Below, piece after piece: positions 26,749-36,205 of a DNA stretch of 64,000 bases. A program made the position numbers and the translations under genes. This stretch comes from Myxococcota bacterium (GTDB taxonomy: Bacteria; Myxococcota; JAJVIH01). The stretch covers positions 23,002-87,001 of the forward strand of contig JAJVIH010000047.1 in NCBI GenBank assembly GCA_022072125.1. The letters run 5' to 3'. The notes below the pieces were generated by a model that saw only the letters and a list, made by a program, of their open reading frames with translations, had not been told where the DNA came from and made no database searches. How positions within the stretch are numbered: position 1 is the first letter of the stretch; each line of letters opens with the position of its first letter.

Positions 26749-28311
26749 CTATTTCCCACCCTTGCGGGCGAGTTCCTGCACGGCCTTGGTCCGGCGGGAC
26801 AGGACGCCCAGCAGCTTCGGAATCACCATCAAGCTGCCGCGGGATTTCTCCGCCACCAGACCCGCGAATTCCGCCAGATCGGCGTTGGCCGGAAACCACC
26901 AGGGATCCGGCTGGTTGTTGGAATCCATCAGCACAGTCCGCCGCCGGACAAAGGTATGGTAGGCATGCACGCTCGCCGCCACGCCCGGGCCCGTGTCGCG
27001 CACCCCTGTCCATGGCGTGAAGGCGTTGGTCCCCAGAAAAGAATGGTTGTTGACATAGACCACGCCCGCGTGAATCCGGCGGGCCAGAGCCGCGCCGCGC
27101 TCCAGGTTGCTGGTCCAGACGCTGCCGTTCAGCCCGTAAACCGTGGAATTGGCGTGGGCGATGGCCTGTTCCGCATCCTTGACCCTTATCACCGCCGCGA
27201 CGGGGCCAAAGGTTTCATCGGTGATGATCCTCATCTCGTGAGTGCAGTGATCGAGAACCGTGGGTTCAAAGCCGCAGCCCTTGCCGGTCCGCTTGCCTCC
27301 GCACAGCAGTTTGGCGCCCTTGGCCATCGCGTCCGCCACATGCTCCTCGACGATGCGAACCTGGCGCTCGTTCTGCAGCGGCCCCATGTCGGTGGGTTCG
27401 GCGGCGGCGCCCGCCACGGTCAACGAGGACGCCACCACGGTCAGCCGGCGGACAAATTCGTCCGCGATGGCGTCCTCCACGTAGATGCGCTCAATGCTGG
27501 AACAGTCCTGTCCGGTGTTGAACATGGACCACTGGGCGACGCCGATCACCGTGCGGTCCAGGTTGCAATCGGCCAGAACAATGGCGGGGTCCTTGCCGCC
27601 CAACTCCACCGAACAGGGGATGAGGCGCTTTCCGGCGGCGGCGGCGACCTTGCGGCCGGTGGCGACGGAACCCGTGAAAACAATCGCGTCAATGTCGGAT
27701 TCCAGCAGCGCGGCCCCCGCCTCTCCACCGCCCTGAAGCAGTTGCACCAGCCCGCCGGGCAGAAACTCCACGCAACGTTCGTACAGCCATGCCCCGGTGC
27801 GCGGCGTATATTCGGACGGTTTCATGATCACGCCGTTTCCGGACAGCAGGGCCGGAAACAGCGACTTGTAAAAATTGGACAGCGGGTAATTCCACGGCGC
27901 GATGATCCCCACCACCCCCCGCGGAACCGCCTCCGTCACCCCGCTCTTGCCGGGAAAATTGAGCCTGGACAGCGGAAGCTTTTCCGGCGCCAGGGCCTTT
28001 CTGGCGACCTTGACCGCGTCGCGGGCGTATTCCAGCACAAAAATGACCTCGGCCATCTGGCTTTGCACGGGGCCGCGGCCGGTTTCCTCGTGAATAATGG
28101 CCGCGATCTCCTCCCGCCGCCGCAGGATGGCCTCCGCCATGGCGGTGACCTGGCTGGCGCGCTGGTCCAATGGCGCGGACGCCCACCCTGCCGCCGCCTG
28201 GCGGCTGGCGGTGATTTGGGCGGTAAGCCCTTCCAGGGGGGTGGCGCGGACCTCCGGCAGGGGATGTCCATCCACGGGGGAAGCAACGGCGAACGGGGCG
28301 GTTGTGGTCAT
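26749..28311 (-). CDS. NAD(P)-dependent aldehyde dehydrogenase family protein
   Basis: Oxidises an aldehyde to the acid; 520 residues, the usual length. Catalytic residues are visible: Asn141 in IIAPWNYPLS, Lys164 in VIMKPSEYTP, Glu236 in VELGGKDP and the nucleophile Cys270 in NTGQDCSS. The cofactor loop FTGSVATGRKV is intact. The 30-residue C-terminal extension (NADLAEFAGLVAEKSRG onward) has no known function. AAAGG six bases before the ATG supports the start, and it is divergent from the zinc-ribbon/TPR gene with 80 bases between. Substrate unknown; the motif set resembles succinate-semialdehyde and betaine-aldehyde type enzymes, which does not settle it. Confidence 0.9.
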   Translation of the reverse strand: MTTTAPFAVASPVDGHPLPEVRATPLEGLTAQITASRQAAAGWASAPLDQRASQVTAMAEAILRRREEIAAIIHEETGRGPVQSQMAEVIFVLEYARDAVKVARKALAPEKLPLSRLNFPGKSGVTEAVPRGVVGIIAPWNYPLSNFYKSLFPALLSGNGVIMKPSEYTPRTGAWLYERCVEFLPGGLVQLLQGGGEAGAALLESDIDAIVFTGSVATGRKVAAAAGKRLIPCSVELGGKDPAIVLADCNLDRTVIGVAQWSMFNTGQDCSSIERIYVEDAIADEFVRRLTVVASSLTVAGAAAEPTDMGPLQNERQVRIVEEHVADAMAKGAKLLCGGKRTGKGCGFEPTVLDHCTHEMRIITDETFGPVAAVIRVKDAEQAIAHANSTVYGLNGSVWTSNLERGAALARRIHAGVVYVNNHSFLGTNAFTPWTGVRDTGPGVAASVHAYHTFVRRRTVLMDSNNQPDPWWFPANADLAEFAGLVAEKSRGSLMVIPKLLGVLSRRTKAVQELARKGGK

Positions 28312-28391
28312 TTGAAACCTTTCATCGGCAAATTTTACTTGCTGGGGGCGGGGGTGCTACGGTTGCCGCCAAATCCAATCGCAGGTTCGCG

Positions 28392-31300
28392 ATGAAAATC
28401 AAATGTCCCGGCTGTAGCGCCGAATACAATATTGACACCAACCGCATCAGTGCATCGGGGATCACCATCAAGTGTCCCAAATGCCTCACCTCATTCATGG
28501 TGATGAAGGATGCGCAGCCCGGGGAGCCCCCTCCCCCACCGCCCCCCCCGCCGCCGCCGCAAGCATCCGCACCGACCATGTCGCAGATGAATATGCCCGC
28601 GCCGAACATGACGGCGTCATCCCTGCCCAGCGTGAATAAGGCGGGCGGTTCGTTTGATTTCGATTTCGATTTTGACGCGGGCAACACCGCGGCCGGCAAC
28701 GCCGCGACGGCGTCCGGCATGAATACCTCCCCGGACTCCTTCACCCTGGATATCCCCAAGGGCGCCGCCCCGCTCAACATCGCGGGCTCTGACGACGCCA
28801 CCGCCGTGGGCATGGTTCCGCCGGTTCCACCCGCCGGCGCCCCCGCCGCCGCTCCTGGTTCGGCCGAACGGCCGGTGTCCATGCCGGGCGGCGCTTCCAA
28901 ACGGTATCAAATCCGGCGCCGCAACGGGAAGGTGTACGGTCCGTTCGATTTGAACACCATCCGCGAGATGCTCAAAAAGGGCGAACTGTCGGGAAATGAA
29001 GACGCCTCGCTCAACGGCAGCACCTGGCAACCGCTGGCGCTGATCCCCGAGTTGGCGCAGGCGGTGGCCGCCGCCGGCGGCATTCAGGAAGAGATGGCCG
29101 CCAGTTCCGCGAAAAGCGGCGGCCTGGATATGGCCGCCCTGCTGGACAAGGTCCGCGACATCCCGAAAAAATTCCTGATCATCGGCGGCGGCATCGTCGT
29201 GGCGGCCATCGCGGTTCCGGTGGTGATGAGCCTGATTCCGGATACGCCGGACGAGCCGCCCCCAGCCCCGGTCAAGACGGAAAAGCCCTTTGGCCTGGAG
29301 GAAGCGCGGACCCTCTATGGCAGGGATGAATTCGCGGCGTACAAGACCCTCACCGAAAAGCTGAAGCCGGCGGGCGTTCCCGAAAAGGCCCTGCTGTTGC
29401 ATGCCCGCCTGTTTCTCGCCCGCCACTTCAACGAGCAGGACAAGGACTCCCTCAACTCGGCGGAAGGTTTGTTCAACGCCCTCAAAGGCGAGCAGCAGCC
29501 GGACGCCTTCGCGGTGTCGGCGCTGGCTCATTATCTGCTGTTCAAGGGATCGCTGGCGGAGGCGGAGCAATTCGCCGCCGCCGCGGAAAAAGCCGATTCC
29601 TCCCTGGTCGAGCCCGCGCTGGTCATGGCGGAAACCCTCGCGGCCGCCGGAAAGCCCAACGAAGCGGATGCGGCGTTCAAACGCGCTCTCAAGGCCAAGC
29701 CCGATTCCCTGGCCGCCGGCTCCCGTTACGCCAGCTTCCTGGCCTCCCAGAAGCGCTTCGAGGAAGCCGAAAAGGAATACCGCCGCATCGTCTCCGCCAG
29801 TCCGCGCCACATCACTTCCGTCACCGCGCTGATCAACGTTTTGGCGATGAATGGCAAGGTGGAGGACGCGGTCAAGCTTTCGGGCGAGTTGTTGAGCAAA
29901 TCGAAGGAGCTTTCCCTGCGCGAGGCCAACGACATCCGGCTGGCGCTTTACAAGGTGCTGCGGCGCACCAACGACAACGAGGGCGCCCTGAAGGTGCTGG
30001 AAGAGGCCGCCCAGGCGGATCCCCGCGACGTGCGCATCCTCAATTCGTTGGGCAAAACCTACATGTCCCTGCGCCGTTACCAGGAGGCGTCCAATCAGTT
30101 CACCCGGGCCGCCACCCTCAAGGGCGATGACGTGACAGCGCAGGTGGGCAAGGTCGAATCGGCCATTGAACTGAACAAACTCGACGAGGCCTCGGCGCTG
30201 GTGGAGACCGCCCTCGCCAAAAATCCCAAGGACTGGCGGTTGTACCGCGCCCGCGCCGCCCTGCAGTCGCGCTGGGGCAAGCGCAGCAACGCCATCCTCG
30301 ACTACGAAAAGGCCATCGAACTCAATCCGAAGGCCATGCGGCCGCGAATCAACCTGATCGAACTGTATCTGGAGGTGGAAGATTTCGAAAAGGCGGTCGC
30401 CGCCCTCAACAAGGCGCGGGAAATCTCTCCCGATTCTCCCCTGGTGCAGGTCATGCAGGCGGAAATCCTGCTGCGCGGTCAGGGCGAAGGACGCATTGAC
30501 GCCGCCCTGGCCGAGGTCAAGAAGGCGCTCAAGAGCAACCCCTACAACACCCGCGGACGTTATACCCTGGGCCGCCTGTTGCTGGAGAAACAGGACTACA
30601 AAAACGCCCACGATGCATTCATCACCGTGGAAAAGCTGGACCCGCAGTTCCCCGGGATCGAGCGCATGAAGGGCGAGTCCCTGATCGGCCTGAAGGAATA
30701 CGACAAGGCCGTCGAGGTGCTGACCGCGTCCCTCAAAAAGACCAACCCCGGCAAGGAAGAAGCGGTGGTCTATGGGCTGATCGCCCGCGCCTACATCGAA
30801 AAAGGCGATATCCCCACCGCCGAAGATCTGATCACCAAGGCGGTCACCCTCGACAAGACCAACACGGAAAACCTGTACTGGCAGGGCGTGATGTACATCC
30901 GCAAGAAGGATTACAAAAGCGCCGCCGAATCGCTGGAGACGGCCATCCAGTTCAACGGCAAAATCGCCAAATACCATTTTGAGCGCGGGCGCGCGTACGA
31001 AGAGATGCGCGACATGCCCACCGCCCTGGCTTCGTTCCAGAAAGCCCTGCAGATCAACGACGCCAACGCATTTTACCACGAGCATTACGGCGATGCGCTG
31101 GTGCTGGTGGGTAAGCCGGCGGAAATCCGGCTGGCGGCGAAATCCTACCTGCGCGTGGCGGAACTGCAGCCCGAGCGCGTGGATATCTGGGTGAAGCTGG
31201 GCGATCTGGCCCGCGACGCCAGCAACGCACAGGAATCCCTCGACTACTACCAGCGCGCCTACAAAATGAACAGCGCATGGACCGACGAGCGCAAGGGCAA

Positions 31301-31544
31301 CCTGAACGCGCGCATTGGCGCCGCCTATTTCACCCTGGAGAAATACGAGGAGTCCTATGACTATCTGCAGCGTTCGCTGAAGCTGAACCCCAATATCGCC
31401 GAGGTGTATTACCACCTGGGATTCATCTTCAAACGCCGGAAGGACATCGCCAACGCCAGGAAAAGCTTCCAGAACTTCCTCACCCTCGCACCGGAGGATT
31501 TCCGCGCGCCCGAGGCCCAGGAAGAGCTGCGAAAACTCCGCTGA
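28392..31544 (+). CDS. Zinc-ribbon, GYF-like and TPR protein with one membrane helix
   Basis: A 1050-residue protein of mosaic build. Residues 1-35 are an MJ0042-type zinc ribbon (Cys5, 8, 28, 31). A Pro/Met/Ala-rich linker follows, with an acidic FDFDFDFDAG patch. A GYF_2-like domain near 175-225 starts RYQIRRRNGKVYGPFDLNTI. One membrane helix (FLIIGGGIVVAAIAVPVVMSL) lies near 260-280. The rest is a long array of tetratricopeptide repeats in the periplasm, roughly 18 units, ending FLTLAPEDFRAPEAQEELRKLR. The ribbon-GYF N-terminus recalls GltJ (AgmX), the gliding-motility protein of Myxococcus whose cytoplasmic ribbon binds MglA; the TPR part is not GltJ-like. A scaffold spanning the inner membrane is a reasonable inference. 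The start is the only ATG before the ribbon; its site is weak. Confidence 0.85.
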   Translation: MKIKCPGCSAEYNIDTNRISASGITIKCPKCLTSFMVMKDAQPGEPPPPPPPPPPPQASAPTMSQMNMPAPNMTASSLPSVNKAGGSFDFDFDFDAGNTAAGNAATASGMNTSPDSFTLDIPKGAAPLNIAGSDDATAVGMVPPVPPAGAPAAAPGSAERPVSMPGGASKRYQIRRRNGKVYGPFDLNTIREMLKKGELSGNEDASLNGSTWQPLALIPELAQAVAAAGGIQEEMAASSAKSGGLDMAALLDKVRDIPKKFLIIGGGIVVAAIAVPVVMSLIPDTPDEPPPAPVKTEKPFGLEEARTLYGRDEFAAYKTLTEKLKPAGVPEKALLLHARLFLARHFNEQDKDSLNSAEGLFNALKGEQQPDAFAVSALAHYLLFKGSLAEAEQFAAAAEKADSSLVEPALVMAETLAAAGKPNEADAAFKRALKAKPDSLAAGSRYASFLASQKRFEEAEKEYRRIVSASPRHITSVTALINVLAMNGKVEDAVKLSGELLSKSKELSLREANDIRLALYKVLRRTNDNEGALKVLEEAAQADPRDVRILNSLGKTYMSLRRYQEASNQFTRAATLKGDDVTAQVGKVESAIELNKLDEASALVETALAKNPKDWRLYRARAALQSRWGKRSNAILDYEKAIELNPKAMRPRINLIELYLEVEDFEKAVAALNKAREISPDSPLVQVMQAEILLRGQGEGRIDAALAEVKKALKSNPYNTRGRYTLGRLLLEKQDYKNAHDAFITVEKLDPQFPGIERMKGESLIGLKEYDKAVEVLTASLKKTNPGKEEAVVYGLIARAYIEKGDIPTAEDLITKAVTLDKTNTENLYWQGVMYIRKKDYKSAAESLETAIQFNGKIAKYHFERGRAYEEMRDMPTALASFQKALQINDANAFYHEHYGDALVLVGKPAEIRLAAKSYLRVAELQPERVDIWVKLGDLARDASNAQESLDYYQRAYKMNSAWTDERKGNLNARIGAAYFTLEKYEESYDYLQRSLKLNPNIAEVYYHLGFIFKRRKDIANARKSFQNFLTLAPEDFRAPEAQEELRKLR

Positions 31545-32377
31545 TGCCCCAGCGGCCCGGACAGCCCTCTGGCCCGGTTCATGGCTACGCCTTCGAGCCG
31601 CCCGCGCTCCTGAAACACCTGCGCGTGGTGGTTGTGGAGCCCCACCATGGCGGGAATGTGGGGGCGATCGCCCGCGCCATGAAGAACTTCGGATTCAGCC
31701 GCCTCACCCTGGTGGGCGCGCATGAGGATTTCCGCCACGCGGAAATGTTGCGCATGGCCGTCGCCGCCGCCGACATCGTTGAATCCCGCGCCGAAGCCTC
31801 CTCGCTGGAGGAGGCGGTCAACGGCTGCATCCTGTCGGTGGGAACCACCAGCAGACTCGTCAAACACCGTTCTCCCGCACGCCCTCCGGAAGAAGCCGCC
31901 CGCGCTCTTGCGGAGGCGCTGGCGCACGGCGACGCGGCCCTGGTGCTGGGACCGGAATTCCGCGGTCTGAGCGACGAGGAACTGGATTTGTGCGGAATGA
32001 TCAGCGCCATCCCCGCCGCCAGCGCGCAACCCAGCCTGAACCTGTCCCAGGCCGCGTGCATTTATCTGCACGAAATCCAGCGCGCCGCCGCCCCGGCCCC
32101 AGCGCCCTTTCCCGGGTGGGATCCCCCCGCGCCGGCGGGGGAACAGTTGCGTTTTATCCAGCGGCTGGAGGAAACCCTGTTCGCCATCGGCTATCTGCGT
32201 TCCAAACGGGAGCAGGGATACCTGCGCAAACTGCGGGACCTGGTCTTCCGGCTGGGTCCAGACCGTTACGAACTGGATGTGCTGTATGGCGTGCTCAAGC
32301 AGATGCGCCATGCCGCCGGGCGGCCGCTCGACCGGCGGAAATCCCATGTCCCGTCCGGGGACCCGGGACCTGACTGA
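31544..32377 (+). CDS. TrmJ-like SPOUT RNA 2'-O-methyltransferase
   Basis: SpoU/TrmH-superfamily enzyme that methylates a ribose in tRNA or rRNA using AdoMet; 277 residues. Motif 1 is VVVEPHHGGNVGAIARAMKNFGF (first 20 residues of the signature are well kept), motif 2 LVLGPEFRGLSDEEL, and motif 3 IPAASAQPSLNLSQAACIYL, which together form the knot. The C-terminal helical extension with FIQRLEETLFAIGYL fits the TrmJ branch, which methylates tRNA position 32. The ATG shares a base with the stop of the TPR gene (TGATG), so translation is coupled. Confidence 0.88.
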   Translation: MPQRPGQPSGPVHGYAFEPPALLKHLRVVVVEPHHGGNVGAIARAMKNFGFSRLTLVGAHEDFRHAEMLRMAVAAADIVESRAEASSLEEAVNGCILSVGTTSRLVKHRSPARPPEEAARALAEALAHGDAALVLGPEFRGLSDEELDLCGMISAIPAASAQPSLNLSQAACIYLHEIQRAAAPAPAPFPGWDPPAPAGEQLRFIQRLEETLFAIGYLRSKREQGYLRKLRDLVFRLGPDRYELDVLYGVLKQMRHAAGRPLDRRKSHVPSGDPGPD

Positions 32378-32480
32378 AAACGCCCCTGCCACGCCACACT
32401 TCGCCGGAATGTGATACCTGTCATTTGAATGGATGCGGTGGAATGGGCATAGTCGGCGAACTCTCCTCCGGATGGAATTC

Positions 32481-33653
32481 ATGATGGTGGTTCCTGGACT
32501 CGAATGCCTGCTCGAACGTCAGCGCGGCTTGGTGGCGGGCAAGCGCGTGGCCCTGCTCGTCAATCCCACGGCCATCACACGGCGGTTTGAACATGCGGCG
32601 GATCTCTGGCGGCGCTCTTCCGATCTCGGGCTGGAGGTGATCTTCGGGCCGGAGCACGGCGCATTCGCCACCGCGCAGGACATGATTCCGGTGGAGGGCG
32701 AGCAGGCCCATGCCCCGGTGGTGTCGCTGTACGGCGACTCGCTGGAGAAATGTTATCCGCCGGAAGAATGGATGAAGCGGGTCCACGCCGTGGTCTATGA
32801 CATCCAGGACGTGGGAAGCCGTTACTACACCTTTGTCGCCAGCCTGCTGATGACCATGGAAATCGCCCAGAAAACCGGCGCGGAGGTGATCGTCTGCGAT
32901 CGCCCCAACCCGGTTTCGGGACTGTACCCGGAAGGCGGAAAAATCGAGACCGGTTTCGAGTCCTTCGTGGGGTATGTGAGCATCGCCCAGCGCCACGCCA
33001 TGACGGCGGGTGAAATCGCATCCCTGTTCCGCGACCGCAAGACGCCGCAATGCCGCCTGACTGTGGTGGAAATGGAGGGATACCGCCGGCGGATGTTCTT
33101 TGGCGACACCGGGCTGCCGTGGGTCATGCCTTCACCCAACATGCCCACGCCGGACACCGCCCTGGTCTATCCGGGCATGTGCCTCGTGGAAGGCACGAAC
33201 CTGTCGGAAGGCCGCGGAACCACCCGCCCATTTGAAATCACGGGCGCGCCCTGGATCAACGGAGAACTGCTGGCGAGGGGACTCAACGAACTGAATTTGC
33301 CGGGCGTGTTTTTCCGCCCGCTTTCATTTTCGCCCACCTTCCAGAAGCATGCGGGCGAGTTGTGCGGGGGCGTGCAGCTTCACGTCACGGACCGGGAGAA
33401 ATTCCGTCCTTTCGCGGCGGGGCTGGCGCTCATCCGCCAGGCGCGCCAGATGTGGCCCGATCAGTTCCGCTGGCGCACCGCGAGATATGAATTCGTGGAG
33501 GATATCCCCGCCTTTGATTTGCTGGCGGGCAATTCCTGGTGCCGCGCCATGATTGACGCCGGAGAACCCCTGGATCGTATCGTGGATCGTTTTCAGTCCG
33601 ATCTGCCGTTGCTGGAGGCCGAACGGCGGCATTACCTGCGGTATCCCGAATGA
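32481..33653 (+). CDS. DUF1343/NamZ-type exo-beta-N-acetylmuramidase
   Basis: The DUF1343 family includes NamZ, which releases MurNAc from the non-reducing end of peptidoglycan chains. The 390-residue protein has the family marks FGPEHG, VVYDIQDVGSRYYTF, CDRPNPVSG, GLPWVMPSPNMPTPDTALVYPG and EGTNLSEGRGTTRPFE. No signal peptide is visible at any candidate start (ATG 32433, 32472, 32481), so it appears cytoplasmic and might act on recycled muropeptides; secreted forms are also known. ATG 32481 was chosen because a GGATGG sequence precedes it, which is weak support. The stop overlaps the next gene by four bases. Confidence 0.85.
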   Translation: MMVVPGLECLLERQRGLVAGKRVALLVNPTAITRRFEHAADLWRRSSDLGLEVIFGPEHGAFATAQDMIPVEGEQAHAPVVSLYGDSLEKCYPPEEWMKRVHAVVYDIQDVGSRYYTFVASLLMTMEIAQKTGAEVIVCDRPNPVSGLYPEGGKIETGFESFVGYVSIAQRHAMTAGEIASLFRDRKTPQCRLTVVEMEGYRRRMFFGDTGLPWVMPSPNMPTPDTALVYPGMCLVEGTNLSEGRGTTRPFEITGAPWINGELLARGLNELNLPGVFFRPLSFSPTFQKHAGELCGGVQLHVTDREKFRPFAAGLALIRQARQMWPDQFRWRTARYEFVEDIPAFDLLAGNSWCRAMIDAGEPLDRIVDRFQSDLPLLEAERRHYLRYPE

Positions 33654-36196
33654 AACAGAACCAGACCGGCGACTTCCACAAGCAGATGGGCCTCGCGCTG
33701 GCGCTGACGCTGGCGTTCGCCGCCGCCGCGCGCGCGCAACAGCCGCCGGTGGATGAAGCCGCCGCGCCGCCGCCGCCGGCGATTGCGTTATCCCCCGCCA
33801 GCCCGGCCAGCGCGGCCACTCCGTCCGCCGCCGCCGCGCCCAGGGAGCCGACCAAATATTTTTCGTTGCCGGTATTTCTCGCGGGCGGCGTTTCGGGTTC
33901 TTTCGGCGACTCCACCTGCCGCGCCTCCCGGGACAAATACACGGATTTCTCCCAACTCGTGGTGGACATCCGCAACCGCCAGAAGACCACCATCAAGTCA
34001 TATGGAACCGCCGCTCCGGTGATCATCACCGGCGATCTCGGCGGGCCGGGAAGCATTTCCCGCTATGGACTCAATGAAATGGATGCGGGTCCGGACCTGC
34101 TGGCCACGGCGGTGGCCCGCATGTTGCCGACCCTGGTTGGGGTGGGAAACAAGGATTTGCTCATCCGTCCCCGCGCCATCACCCGTTTCGCCCAGGCGCT
34201 GCGGGCGCGGAAAATCCATTACGGCTCGGCGAACATGGAATGCGACCAGGAGCGGAAAAACCTGTGCGGGGAGGAATACCACTCCCATGTGCTGGTGAAT
34301 TACCCCGGCATCAACGTCGGGTTTTTCGCCCTGCAGGCGGAGGATCTGCATGAGAAGATTGATCCCGCCTATCTGGAGGGAATCCAGTTCGCCGATCCCG
34401 CCAAAGCGGGCGACAGAACCGCCGCCCGCCTGCGCAAAATGGGCGCCAGCCTGGTCATCGCCGTGGTCCACCAGGGCAATGAACCCGGCGCCGATTCAAA
34501 CCTGATCAGCCTGGCGCGCAAGCTGGGTCCCGATGTGGATGCGATCTTCACCGACACCCTGGCGCCCGACGCCGCCACCTACGTGCAGGCGCGCATCTCC
34601 CGCCCTGAAGGCCCCATCCTGGTGGTCGGAGCGCCCGTCAATTACGATACCTGGTTCACCCTGGGTTTGATGGTGTCCAAGAGCGGCCCGCGGGCCATCC
34701 TGCACGACGTTCTGGTGACCCAGCAAAAGGTGGAAAGCGATCTCCCCCGCGACCCCCAGGTGGAAAAGGCCGTGCAGGAGGTCCGCGCCAGTTACTGCGG
34801 GCTGTACGGCAAAAACCTGCCCAACAGCGCGGTTGGCAAACCAATGACGCGCGAACGCTTCCTCAACCTCCTGCTGGAGGTCATGCGCACGGAAGCCAGG
34901 GCGGAAGTCGCCGTGGTGAATCGCGGGGTGCTCAGCAGTTCCGATGTTTTCCCGGTGACTGACGCCCTCCGCTACGACGACATCTTCCGCGCGCTGCCGT
35001 TTCCGAACCAGGTGGTGCGCTACCGGGCGCTGGGATCCGATTTGCGGGGCTACTGGGCCGCGGACAAGGGCAAGGAATCCGGTAAGCGCGATCTGCTGTT
35101 CGCGGGTCTCTCCGAGCGCAACGGCGCGCTGGTGGTCAATGGCCGTCCGCTCAACGATGACCAGACCTATTCGATCACCACGATTGACTATCTCGCCCGC
35201 GGCGGCGACAGCGCCTTTGGCTCCGTTTCCGGGTATGAAACCGCCGGAGAAGGAAAATTCCTGCGCGATCTGGTGATTGACTATTTCACCGTCCGGGACC
35301 AGGCCCCCTTCACCCGCGTCCGGGATGAATTTCCCGACTACTGGAACCTCCCCCACTGGACCTTTGCTTCCATCGTGGACGCCTCCTACAGCACGGTGAA
35401 ATTCTCCAATCTGGCGGGATACCGGGATATCCGCATACCGCCATCGGAAAGCACCACCATCGAGGGAACCCTCGACACCTCGCTCAACATGAACACCCGC
35501 GCCCATGGCTGGACCAACCGCTTGGTGCTGCGTTACGCCACCACCATCACCCCGGGCGTCAACGAGGAGGGCGAGGAAGAAGACATCCTGATCGAAACCT
35601 CCGATGTCATCCAGTATGATACGGCGTACCAGTTCCGCTATTTCCGCGACACGCTGGGAGACGGCCGGTGGCAGATTCCGGTTCTGGTGGCGGAAAGCCG
35701 CATCCAGACCGAGTTCACCGAGCGCGAGCCCTTCGTGGAGGGAGAAGAGGTTTTCCGGCAGTTCATCATCAACGCCATCGGCGGCGTGCTCTGGGAGTTT
35801 GGAACCATCGCCAACCTGCGTATCGGCGCCGGCATTGACCGCGAGGTGTTCAATCCGGACGCGCGTTACCGCCTGCTGCTCGCCGCCAACGCGCGCCTGT
35901 TCCGGCTTTCGCAGCCATTGTTCCTGAGTTCCCAGGTCTACCTGCAGTCCGAAGCCGACTACCGCTGGAAAGATCCTGGTGGTGACGACCGGCACGAGAT
36001 CATCTCCATCACCAGCCTGGGCGTGACGCTGTTTGGCCCGCTGGAGTTGTTCACTGCTTTCGACTACTTTGGCCTGCGGGCCCTGGGGCCGTGGGCGGAG
36101 ATGCAGGATATTGACGAGGTCGGACGCTTCGCCCACCGCGTGGACCTGCAGGCGGGCCTGCGCCTCGACCTGTCGGCCTGGATGCAGACTTTCTGA
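33650..36196 (+). CDS. Degenerate 5'-nucleotidase-like domain fused to an outer-membrane barrel-like domain
   Basis: An 848-residue exported protein that I do not recognise as a known architecture. The signal peptide ends near ARAQ (residue 30), followed by a Pro/Ala linker. Residues 73-375 resemble the metallophosphoesterase domain of 5'-nucleotidases, but the metal site is broken: the early D-x-H is absent, GNHE reads GNKD (166-169), and the GHxH motif reads TDTL; GD at 128-129 and His274 remain. Residues 400-530 match the 5'-nucleotidase C-terminal domain (RYDDIFRALPFPNQVVRY, ITTIDYLARGGDSAF). From about 545 to the end the protein is rich in alternating strands and finishes in Phe (WMQTF), like a barrel. 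A binding rather than hydrolytic role is inferred. The start overlaps the NamZ-like stop (ATGA). Confidence 0.75.
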   Translation: MKQNQTGDFHKQMGLALALTLAFAAAARAQQPPVDEAAAPPPPAIALSPASPASAATPSAAAAPREPTKYFSLPVFLAGGVSGSFGDSTCRASRDKYTDFSQLVVDIRNRQKTTIKSYGTAAPVIITGDLGGPGSISRYGLNEMDAGPDLLATAVARMLPTLVGVGNKDLLIRPRAITRFAQALRARKIHYGSANMECDQERKNLCGEEYHSHVLVNYPGINVGFFALQAEDLHEKIDPAYLEGIQFADPAKAGDRTAARLRKMGASLVIAVVHQGNEPGADSNLISLARKLGPDVDAIFTDTLAPDAATYVQARISRPEGPILVVGAPVNYDTWFTLGLMVSKSGPRAILHDVLVTQQKVESDLPRDPQVEKAVQEVRASYCGLYGKNLPNSAVGKPMTRERFLNLLLEVMRTEARAEVAVVNRGVLSSSDVFPVTDALRYDDIFRALPFPNQVVRYRALGSDLRGYWAADKGKESGKRDLLFAGLSERNGALVVNGRPLNDDQTYSITTIDYLARGGDSAFGSVSGYETAGEGKFLRDLVIDYFTVRDQAPFTRVRDEFPDYWNLPHWTFASIVDASYSTVKFSNLAGYRDIRIPPSESTTIEGTLDTSLNMNTRAHGWTNRLVLRYATTITPGVNEEGEEEDILIETSDVIQYDTAYQFRYFRDTLGDGRWQIPVLVAESRIQTEFTEREPFVEGEEVFRQFIINAIGGVLWEFGTIANLRIGAGIDREVFNPDARYRLLLAANARLFRLSQPLFLSSQVYLQSEADYRWKDPGGDDRHEIISITSLGVTLFGPLELFTAFDYFGLRALGPWAEMQDIDEVGRFAHRVDLQAGLRLDLSAWMQTF

Positions 36197-36205
36197 AGCA
36201 ACGCC

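Noticed and set aside
28617..31415. 932-codon open frame on the minus strand
   Set aside because: Antisense to the TPR array; no signal, site or domain.
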